DNA from: Steroidobacteraceae bacterium
Lineage (GTDB): Bacteria > Chloroflexota > Limnocylindria > QHBO01
NCBI GenBank assembly: GCA_025935615.1
Contig: JAICUY010000006.1
Location: 1 to 43,389, forward strand
Length of the DNA: 43,389 bases
Direction: 5' to 3'
Below, piece after piece: positions 23,277 to 31,375 of the stretch. Both the position numbers and the translations under genes were made by a program. Position 1 is the first letter of the stretch, and every line of letters begins with the position of its first letter. The notes beneath the pieces were generated by a model that was not told the origin of the DNA, searched no databases, and saw only the letters and a list, made by a program, of their open reading frames with translations.

Positions 23277-24845
23277 TCAACGTCGGCGCGAGCCTCCGTT
23301 CAGGACGCCGAGCACGCCGCGCAAAAAGGTGTTGAACGCGCCCGACCGCGCGATCCGCGCCCCCTCCACCGCGACCTGGCCCCAATCGATCCCTTCGTCT
23401 TCCGTCACGCGCGAGCGGCGAGAGGGCGCGTCGGGTGCGTCGGCGGCATCGGTCCCGGAGCCTTGTCGTTGCGCAGCCTCGGCAGCCGCCTGGGTGGCGG
23501 CCAGCTGCTCGGCGAGCATCTCCTTGGCCGATTGCGGATCCTGATCGGCGGCGTACTCGGCGGCGATCGGCGACGCGGCCGTGACCGAGCTGAAGGCCGC
23601 CGGATCGAGCTGCGCCATGAGCGACATGGGGGGTCGCATCATGGTGCGCACGGTCGGCATCGGTATGCCCTTCGGGTTCAGGGCCGTGACCAATGCCTCG
23701 CCGATGCCCAGGCTGGTGAGCTCCTTGTCGACCTCGTAGAACTTCGTCACCGGGAACGTCTCGGCGGTGGCACGGACCGCCTCGAGGTCGTCCGGCGTAA
23801 AGGCGCGCAGGGCGTGCTGGACGCGGTTGCCGAGCTGGCTCAGCACCGCTTCCGGCACATCCGACGGCGTGTGCGTCACGAAGAAGACGCCGACGCCCTT
23901 CGATCGGATGAGTCGCGCCACCAGCTCGACCTGGCCGAGGAACGTCTTGTTGGCGTCGCGGAACAGCAGGTGCGCCTCGTCGAAGAAGAAGACGAGCTTC
24001 GGCTTGTCCGGATCGCCGATCTCCGGCAGCGTCGCGTACAGCCGAGCGAGCAGCCACATCATGAAGGTGCTGAACAGCGCCGGACGGTCCTGCATGTCGG
24101 CCAGTTCGAGGATGCTGATCACGCCCTTGCCGTCAACGCTGCGCATGAGCTCGGCGACGTCGAACTCCGGCGCGCCGAAGAACGCATCGGCCTTCTGCTG
24201 CTCGAGTTCGACGATCTTGCGGATGATGACGCCGACGGTGGCCGTCGCCACGCCGCCGTACTCCTGCATCTCGGCCTTGCCCGCGTCCGAATCGAGGTGG
24301 TTGAGGAGGGCACGCAGGTCTGCGAGGTCGATCAGCGGCAGCTTCTTGTCGTCGGCGTACTTGAAGGCAAGGGCGAGGACTCCCTGCTGGGTGTCGTTCA
24401 GGTCGAGGACCTTGGCCAGCAGGATCGGTCCGAACGAATGGACCGATGCGCGCACCCGCACGCCGGCCTTCTCTCGTTCGAGGGTCAGGAACTCCACCGG
24501 GAAGGCCCGCGGCGCGTAGCCATCGAGGCCTATGGCGCTGGCGCGTTCGGTCAGCTTGTCGTTTACAGCGGCAGGAGCGCCGAGGCCGGAGATATCACCT
24601 TTGATGTCGCTGATGAAGACCGGCACGCCGGCATCCGACAGCTGCTCGGCGAGCACCTGCAGCGTCTTGGTCTTGCCGGTCCCGGTCGCTCCCGCGACCA
24701 GGCCATGGCGGTTCAGCATCCGCAACGGGACCCGTACCTGGAGCTCGGGGAAGGTCGTCTCGCCGCGCATCGCCGCGCCGAAGCCGATCCCGTCTCCCTC
24801 GAATCCGTAACCCTCGGCGATCGCGGTGCTGAAATCGTCTGGCAT
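23277..24845 (-). CDS. DUF853 HerA-like ATPase (YjgR family)
   Basis: The 522-residue FtsK/HerA-superfamily P-loop ATPase begins with a short domain. Walker A AGATGTGKTKT (52-59) and SDIKGDISGLG follow, then Walker B LVFFFDEAHLLF and a sensor-like FVTHTPSDVPEAVLSQLGNRVQHALRAF. This matches the DUF853/YjgR family, whose cellular role is not established; DNA translocation is inferred from HerA relatives. The C-terminus is an Ala/Gln-rich and charged tail. The start is supported by CATACT ending 6 nt before the ATG. The gene is transcribed away from the tRNA-tilS-ftsH block. Confidence 0.87.
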   Translation of the reverse strand: MPDDFSTAIAEGYGFEGDGIGFGAAMRGETTFPELQVRVPLRMLNRHGLVAGATGTGKTKTLQVLAEQLSDAGVPVFISDIKGDISGLGAPAAVNDKLTERASAIGLDGYAPRAFPVEFLTLEREKAGVRVRASVHSFGPILLAKVLDLNDTQQGVLALAFKYADDKKLPLIDLADLRALLNHLDSDAGKAEMQEYGGVATATVGVIIRKIVELEQQKADAFFGAPEFDVAELMRSVDGKGVISILELADMQDRPALFSTFMMWLLARLYATLPEIGDPDKPKLVFFFDEAHLLFRDANKTFLGQVELVARLIRSKGVGVFFVTHTPSDVPEAVLSQLGNRVQHALRAFTPDDLEAVRATAETFPVTKFYEVDKELTSLGIGEALVTALNPKGIPMPTVRTMMRPPMSLMAQLDPAAFSSVTAASPIAAEYAADQDPQSAKEMLAEQLAATQAAAEAAQRQGSGTDAADAPDAPSRRSRVTEDEGIDWGQVAVEGARIARSGAFNTFLRGVLGVLNGGSRRR

Positions 24846-24851
24846 CCACGG

Positions 24852-24857
24852 AGTATG
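24852..24857 (-). promoter_or_regulatory. -10 element, leaderless DUF853 gene
   Basis: CATACT reads on the minus strand, then CCGTGG (6 nt), then the ATG at 24845. There is no Shine-Dalgarno. Confidence 0.55.
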
Positions 24858-24861
24858 GCGG

Positions 24862-24891
24862 TTGCCCGTTCGAGCGTCTGTTCGGTATCCT
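24862..24891 (+). promoter_or_regulatory. Promoter of the tRNA gene
   Basis: TTGCCC (24862-24867), an 18-nt spacer, then TATCCT (24886-24891). The mature tRNA would begin 22 nt further on. Confidence 0.55.
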
Positions 24892-24913
24892 CACCCGTGC
24901 GCCCGAACGCCGT

Positions 24914-24988
24914 GGCGGAGTAGCTCAGTGGTAGAGCAGGGGACTCATAAGCCCTTGGTCGGTGGTTCGAATCCGCCCTCCGCTACCA
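24914..24988 (+). tRNA. tRNA with anticodon CAU (elongator Met likely; Ile2 possible)
   Basis: A full cloverleaf can be drawn. The acceptor GGCGGAG pairs with CTCCGCT (first pair G-U). The D arm is GCTC-AGTGGTA-GAGC. The anticodon arm has loop CTCATAA with CAT at 24946-24948 and an A-G mismatch at the loop-closing pair. The variable loop is TGGTC and the T arm GGTGG-TTCGAAT-CCGCC. The discriminator A and CCA are encoded (24985-24988). CAU can be read as Met or, after lysidine modification by TilS, as Ile (AUA). The acceptor stem resembles high-GC elongator tRNA-Met, while parts of the anticodon and variable region resemble tRNA-Ile2. tilS follows directly. Confidence 0.93.
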
Positions 24989-25041
24989 GTCCCGGCCCGC
25001 TCGCTCCGATCGTCGCCGCGCTTGCGTCCGGAGCCGATGCG

Positions 25042-25935
25042 CTGGCTATCCGCAACGGCGCCTCCCTCCTGTTGGCGGTTTCCGGCGGACCCGATTCGAT
25101 GGCGCTGCTGCACGCCGCCGCCCGCGTTGCAGCCGATCGCGACTGGACGCTGGCGGTCGCCCATCTCGATCACGCCCTGCGCGTGGAATCATCGACCGAT
25201 GCGGCCTTCGTGGCCGATGCAGCGGCCGCGCTCGGCACGCCGGCGACCGTTCGACGCGTCGACGTCGCGATGCTGGCGCGCGACGAGCACCGCAGCCCCG
25301 AGGACGCCGGACGCGAGGCGCGCTATCGCTGCTTCGACGAGGTCGCCGCTCCCGATGCGCTGATCGTCACCGCCCACACCGCCGACCCACCCGCCGAGAC
25401 CATCGTGCTGAACCTCGTCCGCGGAAGCGGGCTGGCTGGGGCTGCCGGGATCCCCGCGCGACGCGGACGCGTCATCCGGCCGCTGCTCGGCGCGCGACGC
25501 TTCGCGCTGCGCGCGGCGCTCGATGCGGCTGGCATCGCCTACCTCCGCGACCCGACCAACGACGACGTCCACTATGCCCGCAATCGAATCCGGCTCGAGG
25601 TCCTGCCGGCGCTCGAGCGCATCAACCCGAACGTGGTGAATGCGCTGCTGCGCTTCGGCAGGCTGGCGGCGGACGACGACGAAGCGCTCGATCTGATCGC
25701 TCGAGGCGAGCTCGAGCGGCGCCGCAGCGGCGATGGTGGCATCGATTGGCGTCGTCCGCCGTCCCGCGCCATCGGGCGCCGAGTCATGCGCCTGGCCATC
25801 GGTCAGCCGGCACCCAGCGCCGAGCGCATCGAGGCGCTGCTCGACGCCGCCGAGGGCGGCCGCGGCGGCGTGTGGATCGAGCTGGGCGGCGGACGTCAGG
25901 CATCGGTCAGGGAGCGCGTCATTCGCATCGGTTGA
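25042..25935 (+). CDS. tilS: tRNA(Ile)-lysidine synthase
   Basis: The protein (297 residues from the start used) has the N-type ATP-pyrophosphatase PP-loop SGGPDSMALLH, then AHLDHALR, GREARYRCFDE, TAHTADPPAETIVLNLVRGSGL and DPTNDDVHYARNRIR, all diagnostic of TilS. It converts C34 of tRNA-Ile2(CAU) to lysidine so that AUA is read. The start is unresolved. The frame is open through the tRNA gene, and no ATG, GTG or TTG lies between the tRNA 3' end and TTG 25072, which directly abuts the PP-loop strand. CTG at 25042 has GGAG 8 nt upstream and gives a normal N-terminus, so it is used here tentatively. Confidence 0.85.
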   Translation: MAIRNGASLLLAVSGGPDSMALLHAAARVAADRDWTLAVAHLDHALRVESSTDAAFVADAAAALGTPATVRRVDVAMLARDEHRSPEDAGREARYRCFDEVAAPDALIVTAHTADPPAETIVLNLVRGSGLAGAAGIPARRGRVIRPLLGARRFALRAALDAAGIAYLRDPTNDDVHYARNRIRLEVLPALERINPNVVNALLRFGRLAADDDEALDLIARGELERRRSGDGGIDWRRPPSRAIGRRVMRLAIGQPAPSAERIEALLDAAEGGRGGVWIELGGGRQASVRERVIRIG

Positions 25936-25999
25936 TCCGACTGTGCCCGTGCGGCGTATCAGTACCGCAAGGCGGTGGTCTCCAGGACGGATGGCTCGT

Positions 26000-26028
26000 T
26001 TGTTGGGCCGATGCCCGCCACCTATACT
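26000..26028 (+). promoter_or_regulatory. ftsH promoter
   Basis: TTGTTG (26000-26005), a 17-nt spacer, then TATACT (26023-26028). This gives a leader of about 75 nt that includes GGAGG (26089-26093). The stretch 25936-25999 holds a weak TGCGG/CCGCA inverted repeat and no gene. Confidence 0.65.
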
Positions 26029-26109
26029 GGCACGGCCTGCAATCTGCAGACGGGCGCCGATACCACCGTGCTCGGTGCCCTTCCACACGGAGGCTAGAAG
26101 AGACTCATT

Positions 26110-28068
26110 TTGAGCAGCCGACTCGTTCGCAACAGCGTCGTGCTCGTCGTCCTGGCGGTCTTCGGGCTCGCGCTGCTCTGGACCTACGTCGTCGATTCCG
26201 GCAACACGAATCCCTACACCTACAGCCAGCTGCTGAGCGACGCTTCGAAGCAGCAGGTCCAGAAGGTCACCATGGACGGCGAGAAGCTGACCGTCCAGCT
26301 CAAGGGCATCGATCAACCCAAGACGGCCACGGCCCCGCCCAATGCGGACGGGACGCTGGTCATCAACCAGGTCTGCCAGGCGGCCGGCTTTGACAACAGC
26401 GCCGAATGCAGCAGCCAGATCGCCTTCAATCCCGTCGAACCCAGCGCCGCCGGCCAGTGGGTCGGCCTGCTGATCACCGCGCTGCTGCCGGTGCTCCTGA
26501 TCGGCGGGTTCATCTTCTTCATGATGCGCCAGGCGCAGGGCACCAATAACCAGGCCATGAGCTTCGGCAAGAGCCGGGCACGCATGTTCCTGGGCAACAA
26601 GACGGTCGTCACCTTCAACGACGTGGCGGGCGTCGACGAGGCGAAGCAGGAGCTCACCGAAGTCGTCGAGTTCCTCAAGTACCCCGAGAAGTTCAACTCG
26701 CTCGGCGCGCGGATCCCGCGCGGCGTGCTGCTGGTCGGCCCTCCGGGCACCGGCAAGACCCTGCTGGCACGCGCCGTGGCCGGCGAGGCGGGCGTTCCCT
26801 TCTTCTCGATCTCGGGCTCCGAGTTCGTCGAGATGTTCGTGGGCGTCGGTGCCTCGCGTGTGCGCGACCTGTTCGAGCAGGCCAAGCGGAACAGCCCGTG
26901 CATCGTCTTCGTCGACGAGATCGACGCGGTCGGCCGCCAGCGCGGTGCGGGCCTCGGTGGCTCGCACGACGAGCGTGAGCAGACGCTCAACCAGATCCTG
27001 GTCGAGATGGATGGCTTCGACACGAACACGAACGTGATCGTCGTCGCCGCCACCAACCGGCCGGACGTCCTCGACCCGGCGCTGCTGCGGCCGGGCCGAT
27101 TCGATCGCCAGGTCGTCCTCGACCGCCCCGACATTCGCGGGCGGCGCGAGATCCTGAACGTGCACATCAAGGGCAAGCCGCTCGACAAGACGGTCGACCT
27201 CGAGGCACTGGCGCGCCGCTCCCCGGGATTCTCGGGCGCGGACCTCGCCAACCTCGTCAACGAGGCGGCGATCCTGGCCGCGCGGCGCAACAAGAAGTCG
27301 GTCGGCATGTCCGAGTTCAACGAGGCGATCGATCGCGTGATCGCAGGCCCGGAACGTCGGAGCCGCCTGATCACCGAGGAGGAGAAGGAGATCATCGCCT
27401 ACCACGAAGGTGGTCACGCGGTGGTGCAGCGGGTGCTCCCCAAGTGTGACCCGGTGACCAAGGTCACGATCGTGTCGCGCGGCATGGCGCTGGGCTACAC
27501 GATGAGCCTTCCCCAAGAGGACCGATACCTCCACTCCAAGACCGAGTTCGAGGACAAGATCGCCGGCATGCTCGGCGGGAACGTCTCGGAGCAGATCGTC
27601 TTCGGTGACACGACCACTGGTTCGTCGAACGACATCGAGAAGGCCACCAACCTGGCGCGCGCGATGGTCACCCAGTACGGCATGAGCGAGAAGCTCGGCC
27701 CGCTGACCTTCGGCAAGAAGGAGGAGATGATCTTCCTGGGCCGCGAGATCAGCGAGCAGCGCAACTATTCGGACGAGATCGCCGCCAAGATCGACGGCGA
27801 GGTGCGGGAGATCATCGATCGTGCCTACGAGCGTGCCAAGGAGGCGCTGACACGGCATCGGGCCGTGCTCGACAAGCTGGCCGAGCTCCTGATCGAGAAG
27901 GAGACCATCGAGGCGGACGAGTTCGAGTCGCTGTTCGAGGGGATCCTCCCGCCGCGCGGCACGGCGAAGCCACTGCTCCCCGAGGGAGAGGCTGAGCCCG
28001 AGGCCGAGCCGACGGGAACCGACGAGGCCCCCGCGCGGCGCCGCGGCCCGGCTCCGCAACCCGCCTGA
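26110..28068 (+). CDS. ftsH: ATP-dependent zinc metalloprotease FtsH
   Basis: The 652-residue membrane AAA+ protease has a first membrane helix at residues 9-27, a periplasmic domain, a second helix at 117-139, and the AAA module. Walker A is GPPGTGKT (210-217), the pore motif is [15 protein letters not shown], Walker B is [12 protein letters not shown], and the arginine-finger region is [22 protein letters not shown]. The zinc site HEGGH is at His432-His436. It degrades membrane and short-lived cytosolic proteins. The TTG start is followed by the expected short basic N-terminus. The tail is Glu/Pro-rich. It follows tilS after 174 bp where hpt is often found in other phyla, and a strong terminator follows the stop. 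Confidence 0.96.
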   Translation: MSSRLVRNSVVLVVLAVFGLALLWTYVVDSGNTNPYTYSQLLSDASKQQVQKVTMDGEKLTVQLKGIDQPKTATAPPNADGTLVINQVCQAAGFDNSAECSSQIAFNPVEPSAAGQWVGLLITALLPVLLIGGFIFFMMRQAQGTNNQAMSFGKSRARMFLGNKTVVTFNDVAGVDEAKQELTEVVEFLKYPEKFNSLGARIPRGVLLVGPPGTGKTLLARAVAGEAGVPFFSISGSEFVEMFVGVGASRVRDLFEQAKRNSPCIVFVDEIDAVGRQRGAGLGGSHDEREQTLNQILVEMDGFDTNTNVIVVAATNRPDVLDPALLRPGRFDRQVVLDRPDIRGRREILNVHIKGKPLDKTVDLEALARRSPGFSGADLANLVNEAAILAARRNKKSVGMSEFNEAIDRVIAGPERRSRLITEEEKEIIAYHEGGHAVVQRVLPKCDPVTKVTIVSRGMALGYTMSLPQEDRYLHSKTEFEDKIAGMLGGNVSEQIVFGDTTTGSSNDIEKATNLARAMVTQYGMSEKLGPLTFGKKEEMIFLGREISEQRNYSDEIAAKIDGEVREIIDRAYERAKEALTRHRAVLDKLAELLIEKETIEADEFESLFEGILPPRGTAKPLLPEGEAEPEAEPTGTDEAPARRRGPAPQPA

Positions 28069-28087
28069 TCCGACCCGTCGCCACGTA

Positions 28088-28115
28088 CGAGGCCCGGCCG
28101 AAAGGTCGGGTCTCG
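28088..28115 (+). terminator. ftsH terminator
   Basis: CGAGGCCCGGCC (28088-28099), tetraloop GAAA, GGTCGGGTCTCG (28104-28115) pairs over all 12 positions, with two G-U pairs. It is followed by TCATTTCC. It lies 19 nt after the ftsH stop. Confidence 0.85.
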
Positions 28116-28120
28116 TCATT

Positions 28121-28150
28121 TCCGGTCACTTCCTGTCTTCTCCGGTCATC
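28121..28150 (+). repeat. Three 10-nt direct repeats after the ftsH terminator
   Basis: TCCGGTCACT, TCCTGTCTTC and TCCGGTCATC lie head to tail with an exact 10-nt period. They are upstream of the DnaB-like gene but about 200 nt from its promoter. A protein-binding array or remnant is possible. The function is unknown. Confidence 0.5.
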
Positions 28151-28214
28151 CCCGCATCGGCCCATGCGTCGGGCGCATACAGCTCCGCATGAATGGGGGG
28201 TTACGCGGCGCTTG

Positions 28215-28230
28215 ATGACGCCGGCGTCAT
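28215..28230. repeat. Perfect 16-bp palindrome in the intergenic region
   Basis: ATGACGCCGGCGTCAT is its own reverse complement. It is followed by GCCGCC/GGCGGC arms around a 9-nt loop. The stretch 28151-28350 has no credible gene. It is GC-rich and foldable, so an operator or structured RNA is possible but unproven. Confidence 0.55.
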
Positions 28231-28356
28231 GCCGCCCGGCACGACGGCGGCTTCGCGTGGATCGGCATGCGTGCGGTGCATGGGGCCGGCGACACGCAAC
28301 CGGCATGGACCGCGGGTAGGCCGATCGGGCCATTCCGGCGTCAGGAATCGAGGTCG

Positions 28357-28362
28357 TATACT
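28357..28362 (+). promoter_or_regulatory. -10 element of the DnaB-like gene
   Basis: TATACT lies about 56 nt before the ATG at 28419. A weak TTCCGG -35 is 18 nt upstream of it. The leader includes GAGGAG (28402-28407), 11 nt before the start. Confidence 0.6.
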
Positions 28363-28418
28363 CCCCGCGCGTTGCGTGCGCGCACATCCCATCGTTGCCC
28401 TGAGGAGCTGACATACAG

Positions 28419-29501
28419 ATGATCGACGAGCCGGTCGCCAAGTCCACGCCAGCCGCCAACAACTGGCAGATCGAGGTGGGGGAGGGAACCCTCGCCCCGC
28501 GCTCGGCGCTCGACGTGCTGACCAACCTCAACGAGCGGATCGCATCGGGCAACATCGACGAGTTCCAGCCGATCGCCACCGGCTTCGTGCCGCTCGACAA
28601 GGTGATCGGCGGCGGGCTGCGACCGGGCGAGCTGATGCTCATCGGTGGTGCGCAGGGCCAGGGCAAGACGACCATGGCGCTGCAGATGGCGCGCAACGCG
28701 GCCGCATCGGGCCAGGCAACGGCGCTGTACGTGTGCTTCGAGCACGAGGAGGAGTACCTCATCCAGCGCATGATCGCGATGGAGTCGGCTCTCTCTCACC
28801 TGCCCAAGAAGAGCGGCGCGGTCAAGATCCAGGACGTCAAGAAGGAGGTCCTGGGCAGCTACACCGCATCGGCCGAAGCGGGAACCCGCGCGAAGTTGGG
28901 CACCAACCCGCGATTGCGGCCCAGCCTGGAGCGCATCGCCCGATACGGCAGCAGTCTCTTCCTCCTGCGCGGTACGGCCACGCACAGCACGATCGAGAAT
29001 CTCCGTGCGCTCGTGCAGGAGCATCGCGGCGACGACGATCGGCGCCTGATCCTGTTCGTCGATTACCTGCAGAAGGTTCCGGTCTTCCCCGAGCCGGCCG
29101 ATGAGGCCGAGAAGGTCACCCGCATCGTCAGCGGTCTCAAGGACATCGCCCTCGCCTGCGAGGTGCCGGTGGTCGCGATCGTGGCTGCCGACCGCGAGGG
29201 CCTCAAGGCCAAGCGGCTGCGCAACCATCACCTGCGCGGCAGCAGCGCCCTCAATTACGAGAGCGACATCATCCTGATCCTGAACGACAAGTACAACATC
29301 GTCGCCAAGGTCAACATCGAGTTCAACCCCTACCAGGCGCAGCGCTTCCGCGACTGGGTGGTGGCGACAATCGAGAAGAACCGCGGCGGCCAGGACAACA
29401 TCGATCTCGAGTACGAGAAGCTGTTCGAGTACAGCTGCTTCGATCCCACCGGGCGCCAGACCTCGGAGAAGCTGATCGAGGAGCGGCTCTACAACGACTG
29501 A
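28419..29501 (+). CDS. Stand-alone DnaB C-terminal (RecA-fold) ATPase-like protein
   Basis: The 360-residue protein resembles the motor half of the replicative helicase DnaB. It has GFVPLDKVIGGGLRPGELMLI, Walker A GAQGQGKT (77-84), Walker B LILFVDYLQKV (Asp215), ALACEVPVVAIVAADREG, HLRGSSALNYESDIILIL and TIEKNRGGQDNIDLEY. The DnaB N-terminal collar/primase-binding domain is missing, replaced by about 50 residues of a different sequence. A roughly 50-residue insertion (about 130-180) separates the Walker motifs. It is monocistronic with its own promoter. DNA-dependent ATPase activity is likely from the fold, but helicase function and partners are unknown. Confidence 0.78.
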   Translation: MIDEPVAKSTPAANNWQIEVGEGTLAPRSALDVLTNLNERIASGNIDEFQPIATGFVPLDKVIGGGLRPGELMLIGGAQGQGKTTMALQMARNAAASGQATALYVCFEHEEEYLIQRMIAMESALSHLPKKSGAVKIQDVKKEVLGSYTASAEAGTRAKLGTNPRLRPSLERIARYGSSLFLLRGTATHSTIENLRALVQEHRGDDDRRLILFVDYLQKVPVFPEPADEAEKVTRIVSGLKDIALACEVPVVAIVAADREGLKAKRLRNHHLRGSSALNYESDIILILNDKYNIVAKVNIEFNPYQAQRFRDWVVATIEKNRGGQDNIDLEYEKLFEYSCFDPTGRQTSEKLIEERLYND

Positions 29502-29510
29502 GTGCCGCAG

Positions 29511-29933
29511 CTACGCGGCCGTCGACGTCATGCCGCCCAGGATCTGGTAGATCTCCGTCCGATACCCGATCCCTGAGGCGGTCCGGCTGAGCCAGCGCAG
29601 GTAGTCCGGGTCCTTGCGTGCCAGGTCGCCCAGGCTCCAGCCGGCGTATCGGCCGAAGGAGAGTCGCGAGCTCTTCTCCTTGGGGATCACCCGTTCGGCG
29701 AGAGAACGAGGCCGCGCAGCCGGGGCACGCAGCTGCGCGTAGGCCTCGTTGATCTCACGCATCCGGCGGGCGGCATACGAAGAACCGTCGCGATCCGGAT
29801 GGTATTTCGATGCCAACGCCCGATACGCGGCCTGGACCACCTCCGGCTCCGCCGAAGAAAGGATCTGCAGGACCTTGTGCGGGTCGGTCGTCAACACACG
29901 CGCAGGATGCGTCCGAGCCTGCCCGGATTCCAT
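29511..29933 (-). CDS. J-domain protein with an ExoX-C-like C-terminal motif
   Basis: The 140-residue protein has a J-domain (about residues 17-70) with the HPD tripeptide at 45-47 in ASKYHPDRDGSSYAARRM, which would stimulate a DnaK-type chaperone. After a basic linker, residues 92-135 (SFGRYAGWSLGDLARKDPDYLRWL) resemble the small domain found at the C-terminus of ExoX-like exonucleases. No Gly/Phe or zinc-finger regions follow, so this is a specialised J-protein and not DnaJ. The start at ATG 29933 is uncertain; internal GTG codons are possible. It is tail-to-tail with the DnaB-like gene (9 nt). Confidence 0.78.
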   Translation of the reverse strand: MESGQARTHPARVLTTDPHKVLQILSSAEPEVVQAAYRALASKYHPDRDGSSYAARRMREINEAYAQLRAPAARPRSLAERVIPKEKSSRLSFGRYAGWSLGDLARKDPDYLRWLSRTASGIGYRTEIYQILGGMTSTAA

Positions 29934-30047
29934 CGCCTTTTGGTCCGGTGGCGCCGCGCGCCTGCATCGGTCGACCAGACCTTTCCGCCCAGGTGCGGTC
30001 CGATGCAGTACCCGAATGGGTCATTCGGCGCGGCAACCGCTCTGCGC

Positions 30048-30053
30048 TAGGCT
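30048..30053 (+). promoter_or_regulatory. -10 element, leaderless HAD gene
   Basis: TAGGCT ends 6 nt before the ATG at 30060. A weak TTCGGC is 18 nt upstream of it. The region 29934-30047 between divergent genes shows no other feature. Confidence 0.6.
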
Positions 30054-30059
30054 TAGCCG

Positions 30060-30800
30060 ATGTCCAGCCTTCAGGCCGTCTTCCTCGACATCGGCGATAC
30101 CGTCATGCGACCGAACCCGTCGTGGGAGCACGTCTACGCGGCGGCCTTCGCGGAGTTCGGGGTCGAGGTCACGCCCGAGCAGCTCCTCCCGGCACTGCGC
30201 AAGGCATATCACCACGGCGGCTGGGGTTTCGAGGGCGGCTTCGAGCCAACGATCGAGACGAGCTTCCGGCGGACGGTCGAGATTGACCAGGCAGCCATCG
30301 TCGACCTCGGTCTTGGACCGATGCCGGACGCCTTCTTCCAACGGCTCTCCGAGCTCTTCACCCTCACCAGCAACTGGCATGTCTTTCCCGATGCGCCGGG
30401 TGTCCTCGACGGGCTGCACGTTCGCGGGCTGACCGTCGGCGCGGTGAGCAACTGGGTCTGGAGCCTGCCGGAGCTGCTCCACTCGCTGGAGCTGATGAGC
30501 AAGTTCGACTTCATCGCGGTGAGCTCGCGAATCGGGTTCGAGAAACCGCACCCGGCGATCTTTCGCTGGGCGCTGGAGCAGGCAGACGCCGCCGCGGATG
30601 CCGTGATCCATGTCGGCGACCACCTCGACGCCGATGTCCGAGGTGCGGAGGCGGTCGGAATCAGTGGCGTGCTGATCGATCGCGTGGGACGTTATGCGCC
30701 AGACGACCTGCCCCAGGACGTGACGGTCATCCATTCGCTCGATGAGCTGCTGCCCATCGTCGACGAACGCCTCGCCGAGGCTGACCGCCTGGCGGGGTGA
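30060..30800 (+). CDS. HAD-superfamily hydrolase
   Basis: The 246-residue phosphatase-like protein has the four HAD motifs. Motif I is VFLDIGDTVMRP (Asp10; the second acidic residue is also Asp, in DIGDT). Motif II is GAVSNWVWSL, motif III the Lys in GFEKPHPAIF, and motif IV is HVGDHLDADVRGAEAVG. An alpha-helical cap occupies residues 18-95, giving the C1-cap type near HDHD3/REG-2. The substrate is unknown. It heads an operon with thpR (GTGA overlap) and a LOG-like gene. Confidence 0.85.
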   Translation: MSSLQAVFLDIGDTVMRPNPSWEHVYAAAFAEFGVEVTPEQLLPALRKAYHHGGWGFEGGFEPTIETSFRRTVEIDQAAIVDLGLGPMPDAFFQRLSELFTLTSNWHVFPDAPGVLDGLHVRGLTVGAVSNWVWSLPELLHSLELMSKFDFIAVSSRIGFEKPHPAIFRWALEQADAAADAVIHVGDHLDADVRGAEAVGISGVLIDRVGRYAPDDLPQDVTVIHSLDELLPIVDERLAEADRLAG

Positions 30801-31375
30801 GCGAGACGTGGCGCTGCTTCATCGCCGTGCCGATCGCCCAGTCGCTGCGGAAAGACCTGGCCACGATGGTCGCAGCTGCGCGTGACGATCCCGTAATGGC
30901 GGACTTCCGCTGGACCGATCCGGCCGGCTGGCACCTCACCGTCGCATTCCTCGGCGCAACTCCGCCTTCCGACGTCGATCGGATCGCCGGCCTGATGCGG
31001 ACGGTCGCGGATGCCGCCGAGGCATTCACCGTCCGCGGTGGTGGGCTGGGTGCATTTCCTTCAGCACGCCAGGCGCGGGTCGTCTGGTACGGACTCGACG
31101 ACCCCCGCGGCCGCCTGCGTCTGCTCGCGCAACGAATGCACGCCGCGCTGGGAATCGAGGGTTCGCCACGTTTTCGCGGACACCTCACGCTCGCCCGGTC
31201 TCGCGAGCGGTTCGGCGGGCCGAATCTCGCCGAGTGGTTTTCGTCAGCAGATGCCCCGATCGCCGACTTCCGAGTCGACCGTCTCGTCCTGTGCCGGAGC
31301 CACCTCGGCCAGGGGCCGGCCCGTTACGAGCCTCTCGCCGAGGCGCACCTCGTGCCCGCAGCCGCTCATGTCTGA
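30797..31375 (+). CDS. thpR: RNA 2',3'-cyclic phosphodiesterase
   Basis: This 192-residue member of the 2H phosphoesterase superfamily has both HxT motifs: His46 in GWHLTVAFLG and His129 in FRGHLTLARS. The N-terminus RCFIAVPI and a late PARYEPLAEAHL are typical of ThpR/LigT. The family hydrolyses 2',3'-cyclic phosphates on RNA and can ligate tRNA halves in vitro. The GTG start overlaps the HAD stop (GTGA), and the end overlaps the next gene by 8 nt. Confidence 0.88.
   Translation: MSETWRCFIAVPIAQSLRKDLATMVAAARDDPVMADFRWTDPAGWHLTVAFLGATPPSDVDRIAGLMRTVADAAEAFTVRGGGLGAFPSARQARVVWYGLDDPRGRLRLLAQRMHAALGIEGSPRFRGHLTLARSRERFGGPNLAEWFSSADAPIADFRVDRLVLCRSHLGQGPARYEPLAEAHLVPAAAHV

Noticed and set aside
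25936-26109. A remnant of hpt between tilS and ftsH
   Set aside because: The 174 bp are accounted for by a promoter and leader, and no phosphoribosyltransferase motif is readable in any frame.
25189-28119. A 976-codon open frame on the minus strand opposite tilS and ftsH
   Set aside because: It is the antisense shadow of two strongly conserved genes in GC-rich DNA; the translation is low-complexity and matches no family.
28151-28350. A known riboswitch or small RNA in the long gap before the DnaB-like gene
   Set aside because: Stems are visible, but no conserved core of a riboswitch class I know; kept only as a question in the findings.
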